64,000 nucleotides of DNA from Apoda limacodes (taxonomy: Eukaryota; Arthropoda; Insecta; Lepidoptera; Limacodidae). Position 1 is the stretch's first letter, and every line of letters starts with the position of its first letter. Where the stretch lies: contig OX291545.1 of assembly GCA_946406115.1 (NCBI GenBank), positions 1,674,001 to 1,738,000 on the forward strand, in the 5' to 3' direction. Positions 43,488 through 56,116 of this stretch are shown here, one piece after another. The position numbers were made by a program, and so were the translations under genes. The notes under the pieces were generated by a model that saw only the letters and a program-made list of their open reading frames with translations, did no database searches and was not told the origin of the DNA.

Positions 43488-45154
43488 CTGAAAAAAAAAA
43501 TTTGGTGTTAAAGAATTGTGTTAGTCTAAGATTATGTAGTTTGTGACAACCACAACCCAATGACTTGGGGTAATTCCTATTTCAATTACTGTAAAATACT
43601 GAAAATAGTAATGCATATATGTACCACACTATTAGGTATAAAATCCGGAATCTCAAATTAAAAGCAGTATTTTCTGCAACACCATTTCAAAACAAACAAA
43701 GAAATAAACACTTTAAAAGCTTATTTTCAAATAGTCGCAGCGAACTCGGGAACTATCTGGTCTCGGCGTCTCGAGTTTAAACGAAACCTAATTTCAGTTC
43801 ACGAATCTCGTATTTCCTCGAGGAGACTGTCTTTGCGACAAACACAACTTCGCTTCAGTCGCTATTTGCTCAAAAGTATGGTTCTGTAAGATTGTATAAC
43901 ATCACAAACTTTCAGTGTGGACGTACCTAAACTGTTGACTTTTGTTTGGAACAATTTATATTTCGCAAAAATCATTGTTTTTTTTTTCATCTCCTTTTCT
44001 TCTTTGTTTCTCGTTTCTTTTTAAAAAACGATACTAATACCTAGTCATTTAAGGCTACTGAGCGCAGTAGGTAAGTGAACGCATTACGTGTATCACCAAA
44101 AGGGGAGCAGGTGAAAGGTAGTTTGATTGGGTCGAATAATGCCAGCTGAGTAGTCTCGACAAGACACAGTGGCGTAGGCTGTTCTGATATTTTTGGTATC
44201 ACGAACTATACATGCAAATTATGAAACAGTGAAGCATCCATGTTCTTGATCTCATAATTTTCACATTCATAAAGTATTACCTACTTTTGAAATTTACTTT
44301 ACAAATTATTTAAAATTTACTTAGTTGTGGTTATATTTGAATTCATTTGCAATTAAGTGTTCTAGGAAAGTGTGCGCAGGTAAAAAATGCGCTGACTTAT
44401 GCCTTGTAAATATACTAACCTCATAATGGTACGCACAGTTACCCGCAACGTGGGTCAAGTGATTGTATCTCAACGAATTTGTATATACTTAAATATTAAC
44501 AGAAAATAAATTGCCATAATTTTCGTTTTTCAATTTAGAGTCTTGTGTTTATATTTCTCATTCTTATACTTTATGCATGGTGAGCCCTCATTTACCAAAG
44601 TGCGCACACATGCGGGTCATTCTATGGAAATAAATAAAAGAAGGTTACTTTAATAATATTACAGCCGAAGCATTCATTTATAAATGAAATAAATTTATGA
44701 AATACTGGTCATTCGAAAAAGGTAAGTTCCTATAAAAAAGTAACCAAAGTAAAATAAATGAGTACATTTAGAATTCATATACCTATATATTGTTGAGGTA
44801 AGATTGTGATTGCTTACTTTACTATATTAAAACATTGATAAAATAATGATGTATATTGTAGAGAAACAATTTATCTACATACATATGTAATATCACGTTT
44901 GTTTCCCAAAGGGGTGGGCAGAGATTAAATATTTCCACTTTACTACACACTACACTTTCAACATTAGCAGAAATGCCTACTAAAACTCTCAGACATATTC
45001 TACAAAGAATACGAAACGTTCTAAAAAATGCATGATTATGACTACTTTTATATTTTCAACATTTGGATTCTCGAAATTAGCTTTATTTGAAGAGAAAATT
45101 TAGTTATGGCCCATGATATAGCAACTCAAATATAAAAATGAACATTACTACCGT
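43488..45154. other. Unannotated AT-rich DNA
   Basis: No gene was recognised. A donor-like CAGTAGGTAAGTG occurs on the plus strand at 44064-44076 without a good acceptor. Confidence 0.45.
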
Positions 45155-45320
45155 TACGAAGTATTAAAGCTTATTACGGAACGAAAATTATATTTACTTC
45201 TGTTTGTGAAAGTTGGACTTCCTTTAACCAAGTTTTCATTGCCTCTTAAATTGTAACTTGGAACGGACTTGTTCTTTATTAATAACTTTTTGGTTCAGCT
45301 GAAATTACAACATTTGTTTG
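45155..45320 (+). repeat. Duplicated block A, copy 1
   Basis: AGCTTATTACGGAACGAA, TTCATTGCCTCTTAAATTGT and ACTTGGAACGGACTTGTTCT match 48875-49080 with moderate divergence in the same orientation. Confidence 0.6.
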
Positions 45321-45449
45321 TATTTTCAAATAATTCTTCTGAATGTCAATCTCACTAGTAGCACAAAATAAATAATGCTGTGCTTATAAATTGAAAGAAA
45401 GTATTCGTCATATAAAAATAGCGTTATTCGTGACTACTTACTAATACTA

Positions 45450-45990
45450 AAATATCGATCAACTGCGGGTCAGACTCGTCTACCGTGGATTCTGTGCCAC
45501 TACTTACGTAATTTACGAACACAAATAAAAAACAAAAAGTGTGCCGCTAAGCGGTCACCCATCCAATGACTGACTAAGCCCAACGTTGCTCACTTTGAAT
45601 ATCGTTTCCAACAAATGAATCTGTTATTGTCTCTCATAATGATCGCTAGATGGCGCTAATATGGTTATTTAAGATGGTTATGGCTCGAGCCCATCTCACT
45701 CTTGACCGGTTTTTACAATTTGTTGTTATACTTTATACCTCACACTATATTTCACTGCAAATTTGAAGTTTGTAGGTAGAACCTATTACTGTTTTGACGA
45801 TAGATCAAAACAAAGAAAACGTGTTTCTTGTATGAGCACCCCTTTTAAATTTTTAGTTTTTTAACTTTTTATTATATGTTAGATAATCCGCCATTACAAC
45901 ACATATTCTGTGAAAATTTCAGGCTTCTATCTTTATCGGTCAGCGTAGGCTTAGTAATTGGCTCCCTCTGGGTACGGAACTCTAAATAAG
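45450..45990 (+). mobile_element. SINE-like family M, long copy
   Basis: The head GCGGGTCAGACTCGTCTACC is followed by CACTTACGTAATTTAC-like sequence, an internal block (GCTAAGCGGTCACCCATCCA, GACTAAGCCCAACGTTGCTC), TGTATGAGCACCCCTTTTAA, and the tail CTCTGGGTACGGAACTCTAA. It shows the whole layout of the longer family variant. Confidence 0.7.
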
Positions 45991-46224
45991 AATTAATAGT
46001 TTCTATGATCGTGTATTTCCTTGTTTAGAAACAAAGTTTTAATTGAGTTAATTAAATAAATAACTTAAGTCGTGGGAAGGGAAGGGCGCTGACTGTCAAA
46101 TAACAAAATATATCACTTAGTTTGGCAGCAGTAGCAACATTTTACATGACCATGAATTTTATTTTTATGATCGCAACCTCTTTAACATAGTGTTATCTTC
46201 TTATAACAAATGAGTTGAAAATAA

Positions 46225-46452
46225 TTTCTTTACAGGTCCTTTCCGTCGGCTCCATGGATAAGTGGGGTTCTAATCCTGCACAAAACAAAAAAATATGTGA
46301 TGAATCTTTGTTTTTGTTTTGAGACTAGGTGTTTCCTATGTATAACATAAAGTTATAAGTATACAAATATACCCATAGTACAAACTTTGCTTAATTGGGA
46401 CCAGATGGCGCTGTGTTTAATGTCCTAAAATATTTATTTACTTATACTACAA
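46225..46452 (+). mobile_element. tRNA-derived SINE, diverged copy
   Basis: GGGGTTCTAATCCTGCAC is a decayed B box. ATACCCATAGTACAAACTTT, GGGACCAGATGGCGCTGTGT and AATATTTATTT match the body and tail of the SINE at 14325. Confidence 0.7.
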
Positions 46453-46499
46453 AAATAAGTTACGTTAAAGCTAACTTTAAGTACCTATACTTAAACAAC

Positions 46500-46695
46500 T
46501 TTCCCTCCGACAACGCGACTAAAAAAGGAAATTGAAGTAGAAATTAGCAGACTGCATAACGACTTTACTTTCCGTGAGAGAACTAACGATGTAAAGGAAA
46601 GGAAACTGAATGTCTCGTCAAAAGGTAAGCAAAGTTCCTTTACTTAACCGTCATAGTAATGAGCAACTCGCTGTAGTGCTCTTTTTTCATTAAAC
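46500..46695 (+). repeat. Duplicated block B, copy 1
   Basis: ACGATGTAAAGGAAAGGAAA, CTGAATG and CAAAGTTCCTTTACTT match 49960-50110 in the same orientation. Together with block A this suggests an old duplication of a larger segment. Confidence 0.55.
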
Positions 46696-46754
46696 TTTGT
46701 CACTAAATTAAACCGACTTTCAAAAAAGTTTCTCTCTATTCGATTGTTATTCTT

Positions 46755-47130
46755 TTAGGGGTTCCGTAGCCAAATATTAAAAATGGAACCCTTATAGTTT
46801 CATCATGTCCGTCTGTCCATATGTTATTCTCCACGCGTTCTTGAGTAAAAGAGTCTTGACAGACAGACATACAAACTATTTTTTAATATGTTATAACTAC
46901 AAATTAACGAATTTCGGACTTTTTTCTATATTTGTGATATAAGACCTTGCTTCACGTCAATGTAGGATAACGGAACCCCACAGATGATTTTTTTACAGCT
47001 TTAAGGGTCAGTAGACCTTAGTATTTGATATTAGTTTCTACATACCTTTCTGAGAAAAAGGGTCTTGACAGACAGACGGACAACAAATTGATCCTATACG
47101 GCTTACTTTTGAGGTATAAAGCCCTGGAAA
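46755..47130 (-). mobile_element. SINE-like family M tail and related repeat fragments
   Basis: TTAGGGGTTCCGTAGCC and GTCCGTCTGTCCATATG are a reverse tail of family M. GAGTCTTGACAGACAGAC at 46850 and GGTCTTGACAGACAGACGGA at 47065 are two copies of a related word set, with CGGAACCCCACAGATG between. Confidence 0.5.
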
Positions 47131-47689
47131 TAGATAAAAAATGATTTTCAGGGGTAGGTCGCTCATACATTGAACAGAGGTATAAAAAATTTTTTGTACC
47201 ACTTTTTAGTTTCAAAGAGATCTCCTTTTGATATCGATTAAAATAAACAAACAAACTATTTTGTTTACCTTATACCGCAATATCAATACCGTTCTGCTTG
47301 TTGATTGCTTAAAAAAATGCGTTTTTCCAGAGGATTTTCATTAGCACCACTTACCCAACCAGTCGGTTTAACAAGAAAAAATTTCGTACAACAACAGGTA
47401 TAGTAAATCGTACAAATAATAGTTAAGTGTAAATAGTTTAAAATATTTTGGATAATTGGGAAAAAGTGCTAACAAAAATTAAAATTAATATGGTTTCATT
47501 AGCATTCATAATAATTAAAAACACAAACAATAAAAATTAAACACATCACTGTAAAATATTTTAATTGAAAAAGGTAAATTTCTTTTTTCTAAATAGGTGT
47601 CTGCTTGCATAAAAATAAAAGAAAACAGTTGAACTTAAAAAGATATTTAGTAATTTTCAACCATCTGAAAATATCATATTTTTTATTTT

Positions 47690-48480
47690 TATGATGAGAT
47701 CAATTTCGCTTTCGTCAGTTCGACGTTTAAGTTCTTCGCGTAGGTTTTGTATTAATTTTTTCTTTGGAGTTTCATTATTATATATTTTTATGACTTCCTT
47801 CTTAATATTAGTCCTGTTACGAAGAATCTATCTAGATATTTGAGTCAAATTAAAGCAAACTTTCATGGGGCGATGTTTTTCCTTATAGTATTTGCTCAAT
47901 CTGATAGTTTTTATAGGATCTACACTAGCGGAAAAAGCTATTTTTATTATTTTATTTACTTCTTTTTCGTCGTGGTTTCGTCATTCGTGAGAAAAGCTGA
48001 AATTTTTTTTTTTTTTAATTTTTAATGCCAATTATAATGATGTTCTTTTTTCTATCAAAGTGATCTGGAATTTATATATCACGTGTTTTCTGGCCCTCCA
48101 TCGATATTGAATTTGGTTAAGCAAATACAAGAGTGCTGAAATTGTTTTCGATAGTTTCAATTTTTTGTTATATGTCTGATCTGAAATTAGTCAAAGTTAC
48201 GAGTTCTGATTTCAGTTTGCATTGTTCTTGTGCTAGTTGATCTTTCGTAGCTTGTGTTTTTGCCATATCCTTAAATAACGCCATAATATCCTTTTGGAAA
48301 TTGACAAACTTTGTATAGATGTCATCCTCTGGCTGCTTTCTTTTGTTATGAAAACATATTTGAGAGTCAAGAGTTCTTAAGTCCGGTTGTGATCCAACAT
48401 GCATTGCAATCGGTTTGGGATTGTCATTGGTATACGTAATTGCAACCTTTGGTGATGATCAACGCACACTCATAGTCAAA
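47690..48480 (-). pseudogene. LINE ORF1-type coiled-coil protein relic
   Basis: The minus-strand start near 48466 (MSVR then a stop) is followed by MHVGSQPDLRTLDSQ, a basic NKRKQPEDDIYTKF block, FQKDIMALFKDMAKTQ and a Lys/Glu/Leu heptad-like stretch (DQLAQEQCKLKSEL). Further down, in broken frames to about 47690, come KIAFSASVDPIKTIRLSKYY and TPKKKLIQNLREELKRRTDE. The order of polar N-terminus, RKRKQPEDD-type motif, coiled coil and basic RNA-binding end is that of a common lepidopteran retrotransposon ORF1, as recalled. There are several stops and an A/T run near 48005. It is inactive. Confidence 0.6.
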
Positions 48481-48874
48481 TCTGATACACAGTGACACAG
48501 TGAAACAAGATTATATATGTTGTGCACTTCACTTTAAAGTAGAGACTTTGTGTTGGTAATATCTTGATTTACTTAAGCTTAGCAATGACTTTATGTTTAA
48601 AATAAAATAAAGAAAAATACAGAGGCTAAAGGACACGTTTGCTCCGTATGCTCACACACATTAAAGAACTTTCAAAAGGAGAAGGGCAATAGAGTGTACG
48701 TAATATTTTACCACTTGTAAATCTGAAATGGTATGAAGGAGCCATCGCATATAATTTTACTTTTATATTTTTATAATCAATCACTAACGACTGTATTAAT
48801 GTACCTAAATTTTCCTAAGATTCTGCTCTAAAACATGAAATAGAAATTGTAATGAAAAAAACATGGCTCCTTTT

Positions 48875-49080
48875 ATAGCTTATTACGGAATGAAGATTTT
48901 TTCACTTCTGTTTGTAAAGTTGTGCTTCCTTCACCAAAGTTTCCATTGCCTCTTAAATTGTTACTTGGAACCAACTTACTCTTTGTTAACAAATTTATTA
49001 TCTAGCAAATAAAATTTCTACAGCAGTAATTTTATAAATATGATGTTGATAAAATTAAAGTTGCAACATTTTTATCATTC
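48875..49080 (+). repeat. Duplicated block A, copy 2
   Basis: AGCTTATTACGGAATGAAGA, TTCCATTGCCTCTTAAATTG and TACTTGGAACCAACTTACTC match 45155-45320. Confidence 0.6.
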
Positions 49081-49384
49081 CAGGTAATAAAGCCTCATCT
49101 CTGCACACGAAGGGCTTTGAAGGGACCTAGAATATCATTATATTTTAATTTACTTATATATATTTCTGCAACGCAAAAGTCAAACTTTTTTGTATAAAGT
49201 TTTCCGTCGATGACTCATAGTAAAATTCTGTTCTACATAAAAAAAAAATATATAAAATTAAGAATAACAGTCTGCGTGTCAGTACAGTACAGTACAGAGT
49301 CATAACAACTAGTCTGCTACTTAAACGAGGGTATGTAGGTATGCATACCACTTTATGGTTCTATTCCTTTCCTCAATCCTCAGA

Positions 49385-49510
49385 AGGGGGTAACCAGCGT
49401 CTGTGCACGCACCCACATCATAATGTCGGGGACAGCCTCTTTTCACCAACCACCTTAGTCATGTGTGACAGGTGGTGAGTCTATCGTCGCAATCTTGCTT
49501 CCGATGCGGT
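49385..49510 (-). repeat. Dispersed repeat, inverted relative of 9358-9425
   Basis: TTCACCAACCACCTTAGTCA and ACAGGTGGTGAGTCTATCG are the reverse complement of the 9358 copy with scattered changes. Extra sequence (CAGCGTCTGTGCACGCACCC) precedes it. Confidence 0.5.
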
Positions 49511-49959
49511 GTATTTAGAATAAAGTGTGTTCATTTTTGTCCCATTGAGTCGTAAATTATATGTTTTAGAGTAATAATTGGTAAAATCAAACATGGACAT
49601 ATAATATGGAGTTTATTATATATCCTTGGTCTTTGCCATGCAGAAGACGAACTAAAGGTAAGAAGTGAGTCAGGATATATAGAACATCTATTACATACCA
49701 TCACACAAACCGATTGGTCGAAGTCATTGCGAATGCCAACCGTCGTAGCTCAGATATTATTGCTAAATTAATTTTTACTCATACACAACATTAATGAACC
49801 AAGTAAACCTAAATAACATAAATTGGAGGTTGACGTGAAAAGAAAAATAACTTTATTTTTGTGATTCGCTTAAATTCATGTTTTTTTTTCGTAAACGAAT
49901 ATTTTAATATGGCATTTAATAACCAATCGAGCTTTGGACTTGTTAAAATTGTAAGTCTC

Positions 49960-50110
49960 ATTTAATTAGACTAATAATAGGCAGACTTTCTAAAGAATTT
50001 ATTCTCACTGAACACACAAACGATGTAAAGCTAAGGAAACTGAACAAACCTTCAAAACGCAAAGAAAGTTCCTTTTTTCATTGGAACTGTAATGAGCTTA
50101 CCTTTAGTTC
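49960..50110 (+). repeat. Duplicated block B, copy 2
   Basis: GGCAGACTTTCTAAAG, ACGATGTAAAGCTAAGGAAA and AAAGTTCCTTTTTTCATTGG match 46500-46695. Confidence 0.55.
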
Positions 50111-50508
50111 GTTTCGTATCGTTTTAATAATTTGAAAAATGCAAGAAACCGGCAACAACTACTGCACGAGTTCCCAACTGTTCTTTCTGTCTTATTAAAG
50201 AATTTTGACAATAAATCTTGAATTTTGTAAAATTAAAAAAATTAAATCTTACCCTTAGCTGATATTGTGAAAAAGGGCAACACAAGTGGCATTGGGGGTA
50301 AAAAGTGACCCCTATAGTATACTGCATCTGCCGGAGTGGGGGCAGTCAGTTATCAACTCAAATCAAAAGTGGAAAACGTAAATACGACATAATTACTGTA
50401 TTGTTAAAGGAAAGAAAAGTAAATAGGTGGTATGTGTCGGAATTATCAAAATTAGTTGTTTTCTGAACAAAATTTATTGTGAACTTCCCCGAGTTTAATC
50501 AACAAAAC

Positions 50509-51748
50509 AAATTATCTTTTTTGGGTTCTGTACTCAATCGGGTCCCTATTACTGAGCCTAGATAGTTTGTATGTATGTCTGCCTGCAACAGGCTTATAGA
50601 CTTATTTCAGTCGTAAAAGGTAGGTAGTTTAAATTTCATCATTGAATGCCTGTTACAATGGCTTTAATTATATATTATATTTTCAATAACTGATTAAATT
50701 CTATTTAATAACTTTAATTTATTAACTGTCTGAATTATATATTGTTATTTTTTTTATTATACTCATATAACATCTAAAATTATATAAATAAGAATTATAA
50801 CCAAACTAAATATATCACTAACATAGTTTGAAAGAACTACTAACAAGAATATGCATCAATGAATGAGTTAAATAAATTGATATTGATATGGATATGAATA
50901 TTAATAAAATTATAATAATAAAAAACAAATCAAACTAAAGGGGTGTCCACATATGTATATAAGTAAAATACGACGGTGTTGCTTGGATTACTTATGAAAT
51001 TTTACAGCACTTACCTAAGGTGTCTTTCGTGAACCTTTACACAGATTATATTAAAATTGACTCGCACTCGGCCGGTTTTTTTGAAATAAGCTTTGTACGA
51101 AGAATAAATAAGAAATATGTAATGGAGGCACTATAGTTAGTTGCTATTTCCAATGTGGATAAGCTGGTCGTTTTTCATTGTACCTACATACATTTTTTAT
51201 ATAATTTACAATTGTAATGAAGTGTCTCAAAGCAAATGCAATTTTTGCCTATAATAATTCTGATAAAAAAATAAACGTTTAGTAAAAAGCGCTTTCGGCC
51301 GTAAAATATTTTTACATTCGCAGAGGAGTCTGTTGACCTATTTAACTATACTTCCTCCACTTACAACCTAGAACTCAGGAAATATTTCACTTTTCATAAA
51401 AGTGGAGCACGAGAAGCATTTTGCAATGGTTTTTTTACAATCGTTTAATCAACTTGCATTTTAAATACTGCGTATTTTATGAATAACTAAAAAACTTTGT
51501 GTGTGCCTATCCGTTTATGCTTTTTACATAACGTACATATAGTACCCAACGTACGAAACAGGCAGTGGTGAAAATGGTGAATCAAATCGTAAAGACGACG
51601 CTTTAAGGGTAGAACAACGTTATAATAACTATTATCTACTAAAATTATTAGCACTAACTTAAAAAATATTGGTTTGTTTTTGATAACAAAGTTAAGCAAG
51701 AATATTTTCGAATGTAAATTCTATAAAAAATAAATAATTATGGTTATT
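50509..51748 (+). repeat. Large inverted repeat, left arm (1240 bp)
   Basis: Read inward from AAATTATCTTTTTTGGGTTC to TAAATAATTATGGTTATT, this arm matches the reverse complement of 52819-54075 along its whole length. Only scattered single-base differences and small indels were seen, for example a repeated GTAGATATAAT in the right arm at about 52930. Identity by eye is about 98-99%. The arm contains a minus-strand family M SINE head (51055-51078) and tail (50519-50600) separated by other sequence, so the duplicated unit already held transposon DNA. No coding frame is shared or conserved. Confidence 0.95.
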
Positions 51749-52818
51749 TGCCGCAATGGCGGCAAAAGTTATTTTTTCAACAAGTGAGTAAAGTGGTTTT
51801 TGGGTGTAAGTGCAGACTTTAAATTCTTACCAGCGAAGTAGTCTACAATTCAATTACGAGAATAATGAGAGATTCTTATATAGAATACAGAGCACGCGAC
51901 CTTAAAAAAAATTGTGCTCGTGTGAAACACACAATTTTTCATCTCTACCAGCAAGAAGAATTTCAGGTTTTAGGGAAAAACCACACTTAAGACTATATTA
52001 ACGAATAAATTTATTTATTTATTATTATTATTATTAATCCTGCAGGTTAAGTGCTACCAGTTATACATATGTACCTTTATTGTAAGTCGCATATCTTTTT
52101 AGTAACAGCTTAAAGCAATAATAAATTACCCCATAGGATTGCCTTGTTTTAGATAATTCCATACAATATGATAACGCACAGTCTCAGAATAAGTTTAAAG
52201 AACTTTAGAAAGCCGCCAATTATTTAATAATTCGTACACTGTCATATATTTCACCGGAATTTTCTGGTTTTATTTTACAAAAAAAATTCTCGCCCTTTCA
52301 CTTTATCGATTCTTGTTTGTTTTTTCTTGACTGCATGACATTGTTATCAAAAACAAAGCGTGATATTTTTTAAGAAGTAAAATATTAAGTAGGTATGTCA
52401 AAAACGAACAATTGCAATTTATGATTTTAATTAAGATATTTCGCGTAATAAAAAAAATATATTTTCGTGCTGAATCACTTTGTCTTAGGCTCGCGGCAAA
52501 AATTGTTTAGATCTTCCGTTAACATAAGTAATACAAAGGCAGTAGACAAAACGGGTAACGGATTAATTATTTTAATAATTCCAAAATTCCATAAGTTATT
52601 CCATCATTGACATAACCTAAGGTAAAGTGTTAGCTAATCACGCATTTTATTGAAATCAATATTTGATACATTTTACATAAGTTAAAGGAATCCCGTACCA
52701 AGCAACAATCATCAACGATACCTAGGTACTTTTGAGCTTCAAGTAAGCAGGTATAAGATGCATGATATCGAAGTAAACAACGCAATGACTTATCGAAAAT
52801 ATAGTCATTGCGTTGTTG
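51749..52818. other. Spacer of the large inverted repeat
   Basis: 1070 bp of AT-rich DNA with an ATT repeat at 52020-52038 and no gene. A stretch near 52340-52380 (TTATCAAAAACAAAGCG, then ATATTTTTTAAG) resembles part of the arms (CTATCAAAAACAAACC). Both inner borders carry hairpins: TGCCGCAATGGCGGCA at 51749-51764 and a 14-bp stem at 52776-52817. Confidence 0.7.
52776..52817. repeat. Perfect 14-bp hairpin at the inner edge of the right arm
   Basis: AACAACGCAATGAC (52776-52789) and GTCATTGCGTTGTT (52804-52817) are perfect inverted copies around a 14-nt loop. The hairpin ends one base before the right arm starts. Confidence 0.9.
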
Positions 52819-54075
52819 AATAACCATAATTATTTATTTTTTATAGAATTTACATTCGAAAATATTTTTGCTTAACTTTGCTATCAAAAACAAACCAATA
52901 TTTTTTAAGTTAGTGCTAATAATTTTAGTAGATATAATTTAAGTAGATATAATAGTTATTATAACGTTGTTCTACCCTTAAAGCGTCGTCTTTACGATTT
53001 GATTCACCATTTTCACCACTGCCTGTTTCGTACGTTGGGTACTATATGTACGTTATGTAAAAAGCATAAACGGATAGGCACACACAAAGTTTTTTAGTTA
53101 TTCATAAAATACGCAGTATTTAAAATGCAAGTTGATTAAACGATTGTAAAAAAACCATTGCAAAATGCTTCTCGTGCTCCACTTTTATGAAAAGTGAAAT
53201 ATTTCCTGAGTTCTAGGTTGTAAGTGGAGGAAGTATAGTTAAATAGGTCAACAGACTCCTCTGCGAATGTAAAAATATTTTACGGCCGAAAGCGCTTTTT
53301 ACTAAACGTTTATTTTTTTATCAGAATTATTATAGGCAAAAATTGCATTTGCTTTGAGACACTTCATTACAATTGTAAATTATATAAAAAATGTATGTAG
53401 GTACAATGAAAAACGACCAGCTTATCCACATTGGAAATAGCAACTAACTATAGTGCCTCCATTACATATTTCTTATTTATTCTTCGTACAAAGCTTATTT
53501 CAAAAAAACCGGCCGAGTGCGAGTCAATTTTAATATAATCTGTGTAAAGGTTCACGAAAGACACCTTAGGTAAGTGCTGTCAAATTTCATAAGTAATCCA
53601 AACAACACCATCGTATTTTACTTATATATATATGTGGACACCCCTTTAGTTTGATTTGTTTTTTATTATTATAATTTTATTAATATTCATATCCATATCA
53701 ATATCAATTTATTTAACTCATTCATTGATGCATATTCTTGTTAGTAGTTCTTTCAAACTATGTTAGTGATATATTTAGTTTGGTTATAATTCTTATTTAT
53801 ATAATTTTAGATGTTATATGAGTATAATAAAAAAAATAACAATATATAATTCAGACAGTTAATAAATTAAAGTTATTAAATAAAATTTAATCAGTTATTG
53901 AAAATACAATATATAATTAAAGCCATTGTAACAGGCATTCAATGATGAAATTTAAACTACCTACCTTTTACGACTGAAATAAGTCTATAAGCCTGTTGCA
54001 GGCAGACATACATACAAACTACCTAGGCTCAGTAATAGGGACCCGATTGAGTACAGAACCCAAAAAAGATAATTT
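52819..54075 (-). repeat. Large inverted repeat, right arm (1257 bp)
   Basis: Reverse complement of 50509-51748, slightly longer through a small tandem insertion near 52930-52945. It contains the plus-strand family M head (AAACCGGCCGAGTGCGAGTC at 53509) and tail (ACTACCTAGGCTCAGTAATA at 54019). Confidence 0.95.
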
Positions 54076-55139
54076 TTAATAAAAAGAATGCCACATGAAA
54101 CAAAAAATAACTAACACTAAAAAAATCAAGTTACTTGACATTGGAAAAGAAAACGTAATTACAATATAAAATGTAGCTCTGTTTTCGTAAACGACTGTTG
54201 TGACGTTAAAAGTTACCGAGAGTTACGAGCGTCGTAAAATTACATTATTCTTACAAAACTATTGTTAAATCATAAAGCACAAACTTTATCGCTTGAGCTT
54301 TAAGATTGCTTTGGAATCGCCCTTTATTATAGCATTTAAATTTTACAAGATCTAGATTACGTTTAACTCATGGTTACTTGAACTTCTTCTTTAATATTTT
54401 CTTTATCTTAAAAAATCACGAATTATTTCACAACAGACGTGTAAAAACAGTGATTGGTATTTAAACGGAGGTCAAAGATTTTATCGATTATCATCGACAG
54501 CCGTGTCGTGATTGATTCGATTGGTTTGATCGAGTTTGTGATTGCTCGTGAGAAAATAATAAATACCTACTAAAATTTGTTAAGGTAAATTGACAAAAAA
54601 GGTCACTTAAAATTTTGATGTGACAGCAAACCGTCTAAATCTGCAGGTTTATTTTCGCTTAAACAGTTTCAAATCCTTCGAGTTTGTTTATTAATTACTT
54701 ACCTCATCACATTCTTTATTTACAACTATTTGAAGATAGAGATAGAACCTCCTTTATTCGAATTCCAACGAGAGATTTCAGCGAAATTAAGATATTTTCA
54801 AATTGAGTTTTATTAAATATAGAATTTAGCCAAAGATTACAGGTATTTCGTTAGAATTTGTGTGATGTAATGACCATAGTTAAGTACCTATGTTTCATGA
54901 CAATATTACTGTCGGTTTCAAAACATAAAATGGCATAGTTCTAAGTTCCAAGTTTCCACTATTTAAGTGTGGCCACGAGGCACATCCATGCCTACTTTAA
55001 ATTAAAGTGTGCAAAATATGCGAATAATTGCTTAGTACATGTAAAATGTTTTAAAATAATAATTAAATAATAGTAGAAGTAGTTTTGTTTTTTTAATATT
55101 TTATTGGTATTCAAAACCATCGAGTTAAGTGTCATTGAT
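54076..55139. other. Unannotated AT-rich DNA
   Basis: No gene was recognised. A donor-like minus-strand GATGAG|GTAAGT occurs at 54695 without a convincing exon. Confidence 0.45.
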
Positions 55140-56116
55140 TATACCACTAAGGTGGCAAACAAGCTTACGGTCCGCCTGATGGTAAGCGGTCACCGTAGCC
55201 TATGGACGATTGCAACACCAGGGGTATCACTTGCGCGTTGCCGACCCTTCAGAAATCTAATAACTTCTTTCTTGAAGAACTCCATACTGTAGTCCTTGCA
55301 GAAAACCTTGGCAGGGAGCTCATTCGCTCAACTTAAGCGTTCGCGGGAGGAAGTTTCTCTGAAACCGCACTGTACGCGACCATTTGGGTTCTAAAGTGTG
55401 AGAATGAATTCCCTGGCGATGGCGCGCGGTGCGATGGTAGAAAGTAGCCGTGGGCATCATTTCGAACAATTTCTCAGAACACAACCCATTGTACAAGCGG
55501 TAGAACACACACAGTGAGGCAAAGTGTCTCCTCAGACTTAAGGGCTCGATACCGCAAGTGAGTTTGGAATCGTCGACACTTCTCACAGCCCGTCGTTGAA
55601 CCGATTCAAAAGGGCCAAGCTGGTATCCGGGTGCACCCGCCCAGAGATGGCAGCAGTACTCCATATGGGGCCGAACTTGCGACTTGTAAAGTAACAACCT
55701 TTGTCTATAGCAAGGATCCCAGTGCTCTTGGAGATGGAGAGGGGAGTGTTCTAGAATTGTGGGACTACAGTGAATGGAGTTTTCTCAGCGGTGAACGCGC
55801 ACACTTGTGTCTTTGTAGGGTTGAATCGGACCAAGTTTACCCGTCCCCAGTCAGACCTGGGTCAGTGTGGTCTCGATTTGAGACACAAGTTCTCCGCGGT
55901 TAACGAGGGATGTTTGCACGACCCGTGTACTAAGTGTCTCCAGTACTGTCATCTGCATAGCAATGTATGTTGTTGATGTCCAACATGTCATTGATATGCA
56001 GTAGAAACAGCGTAGGAGACAGCACAGAGCCTTGCGGGACACCAGCATTAATGTCCATGCTATCAGAGCAACTACTGTCAACTACGGTTCGTATGCGTCT
56101 GCCGGACAAAAAGCTA
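55140..56116 (-). mobile_element. LINE-A copy 3, 5'-truncated and internally deleted
   Basis: The minus-strand copy runs from AGCTTTTTGTCCGGC (56116) through GVPQGSVLSPTLF, the broken YADD region and the thumb (LLYKSQVRPHMEYCC) to the shared 3' UTR end TTAGTGGTAT (55141). It carries the same ~106-bp deletion as copy 2 (near 55715) and a separate ~14-bp loss near 55900. There is no A-tail at its 3' border. It is not functional. Confidence 0.9.

Noticed and set aside
44054..44076. 17-nt plus-strand microexon before CAGTAG|GTAAGTG
   Set aside because: There is a TACTAATAC branch-like word but no pyrimidine tract before the acceptor, and the block is too short to carry evidence.
48168..48404. 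Host coiled-coil protein gene
   Set aside because: The order of motifs and the decayed downstream frames match a retrotransposon ORF1 relic.
51005..51030. Minus-strand donor CTTAG|GTAAGTGCTG as evidence of an exon
   Set aside because: It lies inside the inverted repeat arm and occurs mirrored in the other arm; no exon-like sequence adjoins it.
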